Assembly: GCA_944380695.1 (NCBI GenBank)
Contig: CALWII010000062.1
Coordinates: 1-9,467 of the forward strand
Source: an uncultured Clostridia bacterium
GTDB lineage: Bacteria > Bacillota > Clostridia > Christensenellales > UBA1242
Direction: 5' to 3'
Length of the DNA stretch: 9,467 nt
The position numbers were made by a program, and so were the translations under genes. Under the pieces are notes generated by a model that was not told the origin of the DNA, searched no databases, and saw nothing but the letters and a program-made list of their open reading frames with translations. Of the stretch, positions 1 to 6,483 are shown one piece after another. Position 1 is the stretch's first letter, and the number at the start of each line of letters is the position of its first letter.

Positions 1-13
1 TTTTTTTTTTTTT

Positions 14-520
14 TTAAAATTTTTTTGCCATAACAAATACTAACAAAGCTATTGCGACGACCCAGATTACTATTTTGATTGTAAGCAGAATTTTCCATCG
101 AGTTTTGGCCTTTTTGTCGATATAATATTTGTTTTCCACCTCTTCGACTTCGCAATCTGCCTTTATTTCAGTGGCCCTGCCCTCAACAGCCATATTATTA
201 AATTTAATCTCGATTTTTTGTTGTTCTTTTAATTTCAAATTGTAATTGCAATCTACAACCAAGCATTTCTTTTCATACCAAGGCTCAAAAACACCTAAAA
301 TGCTTATAATAAAAGACAACAAAGCCCACAAAATCCAAAATTTGCTCTGAAGCTCTAAAAATTTGAAAATTTTAAGATTTATCTCATCTTTTTCCGTCTG
401 ATAATTAATTTCATAAGAGCCAAAATTATTTCTTTTATATTGAACTATTTTGCCATCAATCATAACATAAGGCTTAAACTTATTACTAACACCTAAAATT
501 TTTAAATTCATATTTTTCAT
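14..520 (-). CDS. Hypothetical two-helix membrane protein
   Basis: I do not recognise this family. With the start at 520 the protein has 168 residues: a polar N-terminal domain (1-60), a hydrophobic helix at about 61-79 (FWILWALLSFIISILGVF), a charged, probably extracytoplasmic or beta-rich segment at 80-140, and a C-terminal helix at about 141-165 ending in KKF. An in-frame ATG lies ten codons upstream at 550, but I chose 520 because GAGGT at 527-531 is well spaced for it and it begins four bases after the stop of the upstream gene (525), a typical translationally coupled pair. Together with the four-helix protein at 525-965 it forms one transcription unit, so the two may act in one membrane complex; that is inference. 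The stop is followed by a 15-base T run on the plus strand at the window edge. Confidence 0.7.
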   Translation of the reverse strand: MKNMNLKILGVSNKFKPYVMIDGKIVQYKRNNFGSYEINYQTEKDEINLKIFKFLELQSKFWILWALLSFIISILGVFEPWYEKKCLVVDCNYNLKLKEQQKIEIKFNNMAVEGRATEIKADCEVEEVENKYYIDKKAKTRWKILLTIKIVIWVVAIALLVFVMAKKF

Positions 521-524
521 ATAG

Positions 525-965
525 TTACCTCGCAATAATTTGAGCCGCAAGAAGAATTAAAATCAAAACAGAAATTCCTAAAACCACTGATGCTAATACA
601 ATACGAGCTGTATGTTTTTCTGTTTTATCTGTCGCAAGTAAAGTCAATGAGATAATAGAAAACACAATTGGAAAAGAAATAAAAATATACCAGTATTGTA
701 AAAAGAAAGAAGTAATCTGAATAGAAATTTCAGCACTTGACATCAACTTTTGTCCAAAATCAGGTACGGTAATAAATATCGTTCCCAAAGAACAAACTAT
801 AATAGCAAAACCAGCGACTAAAATAATTGCAGTTGAAACAAACGAAATAATACCACTCAATGCAAGCACTAAAAAGAAAATTGAAACATTTGAACAAATT
901 TTTCCTATTCTTGTTGTAAACATTCTTGCAGTAACTTTAGCTGGTGGAGCGCTATATTGTTGCAT
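525..965 (-). CDS. Hypothetical four-helix membrane protein
   Basis: Small integral membrane protein of 146 residues, family not recognised. After a polar N-terminus containing a proline pair (QQYSAPPAK) there are about four hydrophobic segments, near residues 26-45, 46-67, 85-110 and 121-143. Two closely packed helices are followed by a short amphipathic loop (PDFGQKLMSSAE), then two more. No catalytic motif is visible. The start at 965 is supported by AGAGGGG a few bases upstream, and a TTGACC-17-TATAAT promoter (999-1027) lies just ahead. It is the first gene of a two-gene unit with the protein at 14-520. Alternatives include a small transporter subunit or a membrane-stress protein; the sequence does not decide. 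Confidence 0.75.
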   Translation of the reverse strand: MQQYSAPPAKVTARMFTTRIGKICSNVSIFFLVLALSGIISFVSTAIILVAGFAIIVCSLGTIFITVPDFGQKLMSSAEISIQITSFFLQYWYIFISFPIVFSIISLTLLATDKTEKHTARIVLASVVLGISVLILILLAAQIIAR

Positions 966-998
966 TATCCCCTCTCTATAAAATTATTTTATATGCTT

Positions 999-1027
999 AT
1001 TATACACAATTAATATTAAATGGTCAA
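999..1027 (-). promoter_or_regulatory. Sigma-A promoter for the two membrane-protein genes
   Basis: Read on the minus strand, TTGACC (1022-1027) and a perfect TATAAT (999-1004) are separated by exactly 17 bases. Transcription would start near 992, giving a leader of about 27 bases before the ATG at 965, with the AGAGGGG ribosome site inside it. Confidence 0.8.
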
Positions 1028-1264
1028 ACAAAATCACACAAAAACGCAAATTAATAATACCGTTGTCTATTTATGTTATAAAAACATAACTTTATTGTTA
1101 ATTCAACTTTTTTTTAGTCTATTCATTTAATTAAAAAAGTTGTGAATTATCTATGTTTTAGCAAAACAAAATAATAGTTAAACATATTTTGTTTAAACAC
1201 GATAATCTTCTTATATTGATATCAAAAGCAACGGATGGCGATATTAAAATACATATAAACAAAT
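1028..1264. other. Intergenic gap with A/T-rich inverted repeats
   Basis: No credible gene. It holds two inverted repeats: TTATGTT/AACATAA (1071-1077 and 1083-1089, loop of five) and a longer one, AATTCAACTTTTTT (1100-1113) against AAAAAAGTTGTGAATT (1133-1148), which pairs over 14 bases except for a two-base bulge. A weak stem, TTGATATC/GATATTAA, lies at about 1218-1249. None has the G+C-rich stem plus T run of a normal terminator, so how the upstream minus-strand gene (1265-2290) ends its transcript is not evident. Confidence 0.4.
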
Positions 1265-2290
1265 TTACTTTTTGTTTAATGCGATACTAGCACTGTTGAA
1301 ACGCTCGTCATCAGTAACCTCTTCCCCAAACCAAACAGGTTTTACAAAATTTCCCATTTGTTCTTCATTGTCAAATTCTACTTCAACTAATTCTAAATCT
1401 TGTGGCGATTCGAATTTATTTAGTTCGCACTTTTTTGCGCCTTCAAGAGGCAAAGTATATCTTCGTTTTACTACTTCGTAACCTTTCGAATAATTCTCTT
1501 TTAAATAGTCATATTCTGCTTCTGAAATTTTTGTTTCAAATTCTTTTCTAACAGCACCGCTCCCAAATTTTTCTGTGAAATAAAATCTTTGAGGTTCTAT
1601 TTTCCTGATTCTTTTTTCTGACGAACCAAGTCTTAAATAGGTTTGTTGAATTTTGATGGAAGGAAATCCAAAACTAAAAATATTTTTATCTTTTATTAAA
1701 AATCTTCTCTCTAACTCTTTGTTATCTCGGGATTCATTGTTATACGCTTTGAGCAAAATCGAAACAGTCCTCACTATATTATCTAATGCTTGCTCATTTC
1801 CATATATAATTTCATAATCAATTTTAAATTTTGATAATATATCAATTAAATCTTGCTCAACTTTATTGCTCTCCTCTTCGGTTTGATACCTACCCTCACT
1901 ATTATAAGGGAAATCTCTACGCAATAAGTAAACTAAATTATCATAACTGTTAAATCTTTCTAAAACTAATTTATTATATGCTTCTTCATCAATTTTAAAT
2001 TCTGTAGCTTGTACCATATTATAATAAGGTAACAACAATAGTGGACTATCGGTTATAATCACATTAACCTTTCCTTTAACTCTTAATAAAGAATGATTTT
2101 GTTGTGCAAATATGTAAAGTTGGTCTTTTAATGCAAACGCTCTGTCTTCCCACACTAGTCCTTTTGCAAACTCTTCAACATATTCACATGACATACCTTT
2201 CTGTTTCATTTTCGCAAACAAATTTGTCGCAAATGTAGATTTCCCAACACCCGGTGCACCTACCAAATTTATAACTATTGTTTTTTTCAT
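1265..2290 (-). CDS. P-loop nucleotide kinase-like (AAA_28/NadR-kinase type) fused to a CYTH domain
   Basis: Two-domain protein of 341 residues. Residues 1-180 are a P-loop NTPase of the AAA_28/ribosylnicotinamide-kinase-like kind: Walker A GAPGVGKST at 11-19, a VEEFAKG segment at 38-44 resembling NadR-type kinases, Walker B-like VIITDSP at 77-83, and a basic lid-like LLRRDFPYN near 122-130. Residues 190-341 are a CYTH (triphosphate tunnel) domain: ELERRFLI at 192-199 is the ExExK-type entry strand with Arg for Lys, followed by RIRKIE (227-232), KRRYTL (275-280) and an acidic ELVEVEF (300-306). CYTH proteins bind or hydrolyse triphosphate compounds with metal. The substrate cannot be read from sequence; phosphorylation of a nucleoside or nucleotide combined with polyphosphate hydrolysis is inference. 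AAAGGAG precedes the ATG. A 17-bp palindrome at 2313-2329 lies just upstream, matching the one before the Nudix regulator gene. Confidence 0.85.
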   Translation of the reverse strand: MKKTIVINLVGAPGVGKSTFATNLFAKMKQKGMSCEYVEEFAKGLVWEDRAFALKDQLYIFAQQNHSLLRVKGKVNVIITDSPLLLLPYYNMVQATEFKIDEEAYNKLVLERFNSYDNLVYLLRRDFPYNSEGRYQTEEESNKVEQDLIDILSKFKIDYEIIYGNEQALDNIVRTVSILLKAYNNESRDNKELERRFLIKDKNIFSFGFPSIKIQQTYLRLGSSEKRIRKIEPQRFYFTEKFGSGAVRKEFETKISEAEYDYLKENYSKGYEVVKRRYTLPLEGAKKCELNKFESPQDLELVEVEFDNEEQMGNFVKPVWFGEEVTDDERFNSASIALNKK

Positions 2291-2312
2291 ATTGCTCCTT
2301 TATTTTTTTATT

Positions 2313-2329
2313 TGCGTAAAATTTACGCA
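2313..2329. promoter_or_regulatory. Candidate Nudix-repressor operator in front of the kinase-CYTH gene
   Basis: TGCGTAAAATTTACGCA is a perfect palindrome of two 8-base arms around a central base. It lies about 23 bases upstream of the ATG at 2290. It matches the site at 3073-3089 in 15 of 17 positions, and both are followed on the plus strand by TTTGT. A weak minus-strand promoter (TTTTAA-17-TAAATT) would have its -10 inside the palindrome; no strong promoter is visible here, so part of the transcription may come from the Nudix gene. Confidence 0.7.
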
Positions 2330-2347
2330 TTTGTATTTTTTATTAAA

Positions 2348-2362
2348 ACGCTTATTAAGCGT
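2348..2362. terminator. Short hairpin between the Nudix and kinase-CYTH genes
   Basis: ACGCTTATTAAGCGT is a perfect inverted repeat with six-base arms and a three-base loop, lying 15 bases after the Nudix stop codon at 2378. On the minus strand it is followed by TTTTAATAAAAAAT, a poor T tract, so it may be a weak terminator or processing site that lets some transcription continue into the kinase-CYTH gene. Its ACGC/GCGT ends also recall the operator arms, but the interior differs. Confidence 0.4.
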
Positions 2363-2377
2363 GATAATAAAATTTTT

Positions 2378-3040
2378 TTAAATTAATTTGTCATCAGCGA
2401 AACTATAAAGTTTGGCACTTTTTTTACCGTTTTGACTTAAAAGCTTACCTGTATCAATTATAATGCCATCTGCGAGCAATTTCTTTCTAAAATTGCGTCT
2501 ATCAATTTTCTTATCCAATATACTTACATAAGCGTTATAAACTTCTGGCAAGGTAAAATATTTAGGAAACAAATTTTTTAATATGTGTGAATTGAAAATC
2601 CTCTTTTTTAAATATTCAATTGCTTCTTCAAGTATTTCTGTGTGGTCATATCCCAATTCTGGAACTCTGTCAATTTGAAACCAATCTGCGTCATTAGTTT
2701 TCGTTGTTTCTTTCAACACTTTCACTTTGTTACAATCGATAACTCCGACATAAGCAATAGCAATCATTCTCATAATAGGGCTACGGTCAGGTTTTGAAAA
2801 CACCTTAAAAAATTCATAGTTTATATTTTTAAGCCCCGTTTTTTCTAACATTTCTCTTTGCATTGCCTGATCGACATCTTCATTGTTATAACAAGCGCCA
2901 CCAACCAAAATCCACTTATTTTTATAAGGTTGGTTTTTCCTCTTTATCAATAATACTTTAAACTTGCCGTTCTCAACAGTAAATAAAGCTGTCAAAACGT
3001 GAATCCCTTGATTTTTATATAAAGGATTATTCTTATCCAT
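2378..3040 (-). CDS. NrtR-type Nudix/winged-helix transcriptional repressor
   Basis: Protein of 220 residues with the two-domain layout of NrtR-like regulators. Residues 10-145 are a Nudix fold: the box runs from G48 through E54 to REMLEKTGL (62-70). It keeps Gx5E, RE and E66, but the next glutamate of the canonical REUxEExGU is K67, which suggests weakened or lost hydrolysis. Residues 152-217 are the winged helix: FPKYFTLPEVYNAY, then a basic recognition segment RRNFRKKLL (181-189), then KSAKLYSF. NrtR-family members use the Nudix domain to sense ADP-ribose-type ligands and repress NAD genes; related AraR-type proteins sense sugars. The ligand here is unknown. The start is backed by AAGGAGG (3046-3052). 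The gene's own promoter carries a palindrome between -35 and -10, and a second copy lies before the next gene, so autoregulation and control of the kinase-CYTH gene are predicted. Confidence 0.88.
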   Translation of the reverse strand: MDKNNPLYKNQGIHVLTALFTVENGKFKVLLIKRKNQPYKNKWILVGGACYNNEDVDQAMQREMLEKTGLKNINYEFFKVFSKPDRSPIMRMIAIAYVGVIDCNKVKVLKETTKTNDADWFQIDRVPELGYDHTEILEEAIEYLKKRIFNSHILKNLFPKYFTLPEVYNAYVSILDKKIDRRNFRKKLLADGIIIDTGKLLSQNGKKSAKLYSFADDKLI

Positions 3041-3068
3041 AACAACCTCCTTAACTTGTTACAGTTAT

Positions 3069-3097
3069 ATTATGCGTATAATTTACACATTTGTCAA
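3069..3097 (-). promoter_or_regulatory. Promoter of the Nudix regulator gene
   Basis: Read on the minus strand, a perfect TTGACA (3092-3097) and CATAAT (3069-3074) are spaced by 17 bases. The palindrome at 3073-3089 fills the spacer and touches the -10 box, the usual position for a repressor that blocks RNA polymerase. The predicted leader of about 22 bases contains the strong AAGGAGG site. Confidence 0.8.
3073..3089. promoter_or_regulatory. Candidate Nudix-repressor autoregulatory operator
   Basis: TGCGTATAATTTACACA is an imperfect version of the perfect palindrome at 2313-2329, with two substitutions. It sits within the -35/-10 spacer of the regulator's own promoter. The shared pattern is TGCGTAWAATTTACRCA followed by TTTGT. 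Both copies precede adjacent genes and no equally good third copy is seen in the window. Confidence 0.75.
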
Positions 3098-3142
3098 GCG
3101 AATTAACGGAAATTTATTTTTTATTTTAATTTTAAAAAATGC

Positions 3143-4366
3143 TTATGATTGCAAAGTGTCGCCCAAATCATCTTGTAGATTTGGTTTTATTTCTGCCTCT
3201 ACCTTTTTTGCTTCATTCATTCTTAATTTAATTAAAATATAACACAATAACATCTGTATTGCAATAAAAGCAATGCTTATGCCAAAAATATAACGCAGAC
3301 CCAATTCAAAAACAAATCCACAAATAAGTGTTCCAAACGCTTTCCCAATATAATCTATTGCATATCTGAAATTTGCAAAAGCAAACATATTATCTTTATC
3401 GCATCTGTTTATATAAATACCGTCCGTTTTATTTTCATATGCACGTGAAAAAAATAATGAAACAAACAAACCTATAAGCAAAACTTCCTTTATGGGTACT
3501 ATTACTATAATAGTATAAAACAGAAACCTAAATCCAAATTTGATAGAAATAGTTAAATAATCATTTTTTGGTGTTAATTTTTTTAAAGCTATGTACCCAA
3601 AAATATCGCCTAAAACACCACACCCTACGAAAAACAACGCTCCAGTGGATGGTGTAAAATTTGCATATTTGGTGATTAGTAACAACTGCATTCCTAAAGC
3701 CGAGCAGTATGCTATTTGACCAAAAAAAAGATATATTAAATATATTATAATAATCTTATCCTTAAGAACTTTTTTGAGATTTGTTTTTGATGAATTTGCA
3801 AAGTCCGAACAGTTCTTAATCAAAAAAACGACTATAGTTGCGCAAGCAACAAAAAACATAGAAATAGCAATCATCGAGTTATAATTTAGAACAAATCCAC
3901 CCACTGTTTTCCCAAGCAAAAAACTTGCAACCAAAAGACCGACATCTTTTGCAGTGTATTCAATCAATTTTCGCTTACTGTAAATGTGCTCGTTTTTTAG
4001 CAAATGAGTAATTAAAGGATATGTAATCAAAACAATAATATTGTTTAAAATTGAATCTATTATGTAAGAAGTTATCGATAACCATTTAATTGAAAATTCG
4101 CATCCCATAATCATAGCAAGTAAAAAAAACATCTTGCTTAAAAATGATATTTTAACGATAGCAAGTTCGTTTATTTTTTTTATATATTTTGTAATTAAAA
4201 CTATAATTAAGGCCGCTACAAATGATGCAGAAGCAACGATGATACCGATGTTAGCTATTGTGATATCTTGTGCTTTCAACCAAAGTTGAGCAAATTCAGA
4301 CCATATCCCAACAGAAAGACCGTAAAAAATTAAATATAAAAAAATCAATCGAATGTTTTTAGTCAT
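3143..4366 (-). CDS. Major facilitator superfamily transporter
   Basis: Polytopic protein of 407 residues with about twelve hydrophobic segments, near 5-25, 36-58, 72-90, 93-118, 138-158, 162-183, 204-232, 240-262, 272-291, 293-308, 335-357 and 359-380. A basic loop between helices 6 and 7 (about 184-203) and a charged cytoplasmic tail (381-407) give the usual 6+6 MFS layout. The substrate cannot be told; no drug-efflux or sugar signature is clear. No ribosome site precedes the ATG at 4366, and no later Met would leave helix 1 intact. A TTGACT/TATATT promoter places the transcription start on or within two bases of the ATG, so the mRNA is probably leaderless. The gene lies upstream of the Nudix regulator on the same strand, but that gene has its own promoter. 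Carrying a nucleoside or cofactor precursor is only a guess from the neighbours. Confidence 0.82.
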   Translation of the reverse strand: MTKNIRLIFLYLIFYGLSVGIWSEFAQLWLKAQDITIANIGIIVASASFVAALIIVLITKYIKKINELAIVKISFLSKMFFLLAMIMGCEFSIKWLSITSYIIDSILNNIIVLITYPLITHLLKNEHIYSKRKLIEYTAKDVGLLVASFLLGKTVGGFVLNYNSMIAISMFFVACATIVVFLIKNCSDFANSSKTNLKKVLKDKIIIIYLIYLFFGQIAYCSALGMQLLLITKYANFTPSTGALFFVGCGVLGDIFGYIALKKLTPKNDYLTISIKFGFRFLFYTIIVIVPIKEVLLIGLFVSLFFSRAYENKTDGIYINRCDKDNMFAFANFRYAIDYIGKAFGTLICGFVFELGLRYIFGISIAFIAIQMLLCYILIKLRMNEAKKVEAEIKPNLQDDLGDTLQS

Positions 4367-4372
4367 AAGCTA

Positions 4373-4402
4373 ATAATATAAAAGGCACAAATTAAAAGTC
4401 AA
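4373..4402 (-). promoter_or_regulatory. Promoter giving a leaderless MFS transcript
   Basis: Read on the minus strand, TTGACT (4397-4402) is followed after 16 bases by TATATT (4375-4380), or after 18 by the overlapping TATTAT (4373-4378). Seven bases beyond the -10 lie 4368 and 4366 respectively, that is, two bases before the ATG or exactly on its A. There is no Shine-Dalgarno sequence between. Confidence 0.65.
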
Positions 4403-4557
4403 GCAAAACCAACAAACATCAATCAAATTTTATATTAAGAATAATTGATCTTTTTATTTTTCCCAACACAAAAAAACATTTATTAATACAATGCGAGCAA
4501 GAAAGCAATCTTCATCTGCAATGTTATTTAATCTAAATTTTAATAATTAAACTTATA

Positions 4558-4890
4558 TTATCTCAAAATTATTGATTTAAACCATTGCTCTTGAAATTCC
4601 GTTAGTGCTCTTATTTGTTCATCGGAATAATTTTTATTTTCAGGTACAACTACCAATTTATCATCATCATCGTTTGTTCTATGGATTATCGCAACGACCT
4701 TCCCGCAAAAACTCTCTAAAGGTTCAAAAACGCCTAAAACATAAGCATCAAGTTCTTCTCCATCGCCTGATATTGTGTTTGGAATAAAACCATAATTCAC
4801 TGGATAAATGAAACCGTGTTTTGGATGTTTGCTTCCCATCGGCCTATCTATTTTAACATTGACAATTTGATTTAAAAATTTTTTGTTCAT
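4558..4890 (-). CDS. Compact family I inorganic pyrophosphatase-like protein
   Basis: Protein of 110 residues resembling the core of soluble family I pyrophosphatase, which hydrolyses diphosphate and so drives biosynthetic reactions that release it. Visible family elements are NVKIDRP (11-17, the position of the first-strand acidic residue), IYPVNYGFIPNT (28-39, Tyr and Asn of the active site), GDGEELD (42-48, in place of DGDPxD, so the middle aspartate is E45), and a DDDDK run (74-78) aligning with the DxK metal and phosphate ligands. Compared with about 175 residues in E. coli Ppa, both ends are shortened, but most metal ligands remain. The start is fixed by GAGGAG just upstream and an extended -10 TGCTATACT. 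The Asp-to-Glu change and short length leave open a changed substrate. It diverges from the synthetase gene at 5155. Confidence 0.8.
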   Translation of the reverse strand: MNKKFLNQIVNVKIDRPMGSKHPKHGFIYPVNYGFIPNTISGDGEELDAYVLGVFEPLESFCGKVVAIIHRTNDDDDKLVVVPENKNYSDEQIRALTEFQEQWFKSIILR

Positions 4891-4906
4891 AACATCTCCT
4901 CATATT

Positions 4907-4915
4907 AGTATAGCA
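4907..4915 (-). promoter_or_regulatory. Extended -10 promoter of the pyrophosphatase gene
   Basis: Read on the minus strand this is TGCTATACT, an extended -10 element. No good -35 lies 17 bases upstream (TAGTTA). Transcription would start near 4900, leaving a very short leader that still contains GAGGAG. Confidence 0.55.
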
Positions 4916-4986
4916 TATAAATAAATTTTTAACTAATGAAAATTTAAACAACTATTGTTGCATATTTTTTACATTAGAATTGATCT

Positions 4987-5006
4987 ATCAAACATAGTGG
5001 TTTGAT
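4987..5006. repeat. Inverted repeat in the divergent intergenic region
   Basis: ATCAAAC (4987-4993) and GTTTGAT (5000-5006) are perfect 7-base arms around ATAGTG. It lies about 80 bases upstream of both the pyrophosphatase and synthetase promoters, so it could be a protein-binding site. A second, weaker dyad lies at 5055-5073 (CTGA...TCAG and TGAC...GTCA), closer to the synthetase promoter. Confidence 0.4.
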
Positions 5007-5088
5007 TAAAACCTAATTAAATTAAAATTTTCAAACATAATATGCAAATATCACCTGACGGTAGATTCAGTCACTAAATTATTGTATA

Positions 5089-5117
5089 TTGACTTTTTAC
5101 ATATGACTTGTTATAAT
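5089..5117 (+). promoter_or_regulatory. Strong sigma-A promoter of the PurZ-like gene
   Basis: TTGACT (5089-5094), a 17-base spacer and a perfect TATAAT (5112-5117). The leader of about 31 bases contains AAAGGAGG (5138-5145), nine bases before the ATG. It is the best-formed expression signal in the window, so this gene is likely to be well transcribed. Confidence 0.85.
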
Positions 5118-5154
5118 AATAAAACAAAATAAATTACAAAGGAGGATAAACGGC

Positions 5155-6483
5155 ATGCGAGTAAAATACAGTGGGTCAATTCATATCGTTTATGATGGTA
5201 TGTGGGGTTCTTGTGGAAAAGGCAAATTTTGCGGAGAATTAGCATTAGACCCAAAACTTAATATCCAGGTTTGTGTAAACAACAATGCCCCTAACGCCGG
5301 TCACACTTTTGTTTTTGATGATGGTAGAAAAGTGGTAACCAAACATATCCCTATTGGGTTTGTAAATCAAAACATCCCATATCTAGTAATTGGTGAAAGT
5401 GCCGTTATAGATTTTGACAGACTATTATATGAAATTGAAACATACAAAGACCTGTTAAACGGAAGAAAGATTTATATAGCTGACACCGCTGCTGTGATTT
5501 TCAATAATCATAAACAACAAGAAATACAATCAATTAAGTCTGGGAGCACTTTTAGTGGTGCTGGAGCCGCACTCGTTGATAAGATTATGAGAGTAAATTC
5601 GTTAGTGTGTAATGACACAAGGTTTTTAAAATTAGAAGAAGAAGGTTTAATCAAAATTGTAAATTCCAAAACTTTTTTTCCTATGCTATATAACGCTGTA
5701 CCACCTTTTAATGGAAATGAAAACATTCTAGTAGAACTTTCACAAGGTGACGCTTTGAGCATAAACAATAGTGCCAATTATCCAAATACTACTTCCAGAG
5801 ATTGCACACCTGCTCAAGCCTTAAAAGATATCCACGCAACTGATTTTAGCGATAATGTAAAAAAATATTGTGTGTTTAGGCCCTACCCAATCAGAATTAA
5901 TAATAACAGCAATGCAGGTTTTATTTATACCGGAGATTTTGAAGGTGCACAAGAAATTTCCTGGGAAGAAGTCTGCAAAAGATGTGCTTTACCAAGTGAT
6001 GAAATTAAGGCACTGGAACATACAACAGTTACAAAAAGATTAAGGAGAGTATCAGAGTTTAGTATTAAACAGTTTGCAGAAATGTTATTAGATACACGTC
6101 CCGATGAATGTTTTTTAAATTTTGCTGAATACATTGATGGAGGCATCATTAACATAACCGACAAAGATGCCAAAAAAATACAAAAAAAATTTAGCCATTG
6201 TTCAGATTTGAGTTCAAAGTCAGAAGATAATTTAATAAAAATAGCGATCAAAAATTATGCAATAGAACATATTCTTGGGTATATTGAAGATTTGGAACGA
6301 TATTTTAATTCTCTTTTTGGTTTTAATATTATAAAAATAACCAAAATAGGAACCGGAGCAAGACATTCACAAACAATCGAAAGAAAAAATATAACACAAA
6401 TTGCCGATGTTAGATATGCAGTAAAGGATATAAATCCTTTAGACTATGCGGATATGCAAAATGCTCCAAGTTTAAAGCTATAA
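5155..6483 (+). CDS. Adenylosuccinate synthetase homologue with PurZ-like active site
   Basis: Full-length PurA-fold protein of 442 residues. PurA joins IMP and aspartate using GTP; phage PurZ does the same with dGMP, leading to 2-aminoadenine. Conserved elements: P-loop WGSCGKGK (17-24), NAGHTF (47-52, with the catalytic His50), TFSGAG (132-137), KIMR (143-146, the inter-subunit Arg), LSQGDAL (195-201), NTTSRDCTPAQAL (211-223), the aspartate-binding loop TVTKRLRR (291-298) and IGTGARHSQTI (398-408). Two departures matter. Ser19 and Cys20 replace the Asp-Glu of WGDEGKGK, so the catalytic Asp13 of E. coli PurA is absent; PurZ has a serine there, as I recall from published PurZ structures. And the guanine-recognition motif (K-x-D in TKLD) reads NFAE (322-325), suggesting the nucleotide donor is not strictly GTP. 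Substrates are therefore likely not plain IMP+GTP. It could be a bacterial PurZ or a branch making another amino-purine. Confidence 0.85.
   Translation: MRVKYSGSIHIVYDGMWGSCGKGKFCGELALDPKLNIQVCVNNNAPNAGHTFVFDDGRKVVTKHIPIGFVNQNIPYLVIGESAVIDFDRLLYEIETYKDLLNGRKIYIADTAAVIFNNHKQQEIQSIKSGSTFSGAGAALVDKIMRVNSLVCNDTRFLKLEEEGLIKIVNSKTFFPMLYNAVPPFNGNENILVELSQGDALSINNSANYPNTTSRDCTPAQALKDIHATDFSDNVKKYCVFRPYPIRINNNSNAGFIYTGDFEGAQEISWEEVCKRCALPSDEIKALEHTTVTKRLRRVSEFSIKQFAEMLLDTRPDECFLNFAEYIDGGIINITDKDAKKIQKKFSHCSDLSSKSEDNLIKIAIKNYAIEHILGYIEDLERYFNSLFGFNIIKITKIGTGARHSQTIERKNITQIADVRYAVKDINPLDYADMQNAPSLKL

Noticed and set aside
1..15. T15 homopolymer at the window start as a terminator
   Set aside because: For the minus-strand gene it is an A run, with no hairpin before it, so it does not fit an intrinsic terminator for that gene.
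521..550. Upstream ATG at 550 for the first membrane protein
   Set aside because: It lies inside the preceding gene with no ribosome site, while 520 has GAGGT at correct spacing.
4959..4975. TGCATATTTTTTACATT, a possible third operator upstream of the pyrophosphatase and synthetase genes
   Set aside because: It matches the two good sites in only about 10 of 17 positions and is not palindromic, so it is best explained by A/T-rich chance.
5508..6251. Minus-strand open frames inside the synthetase gene (5508-5777 and 5925-6251)
   Set aside because: They are antisense to a well-conserved enzyme, lack ribosome sites and have no recognisable domains.
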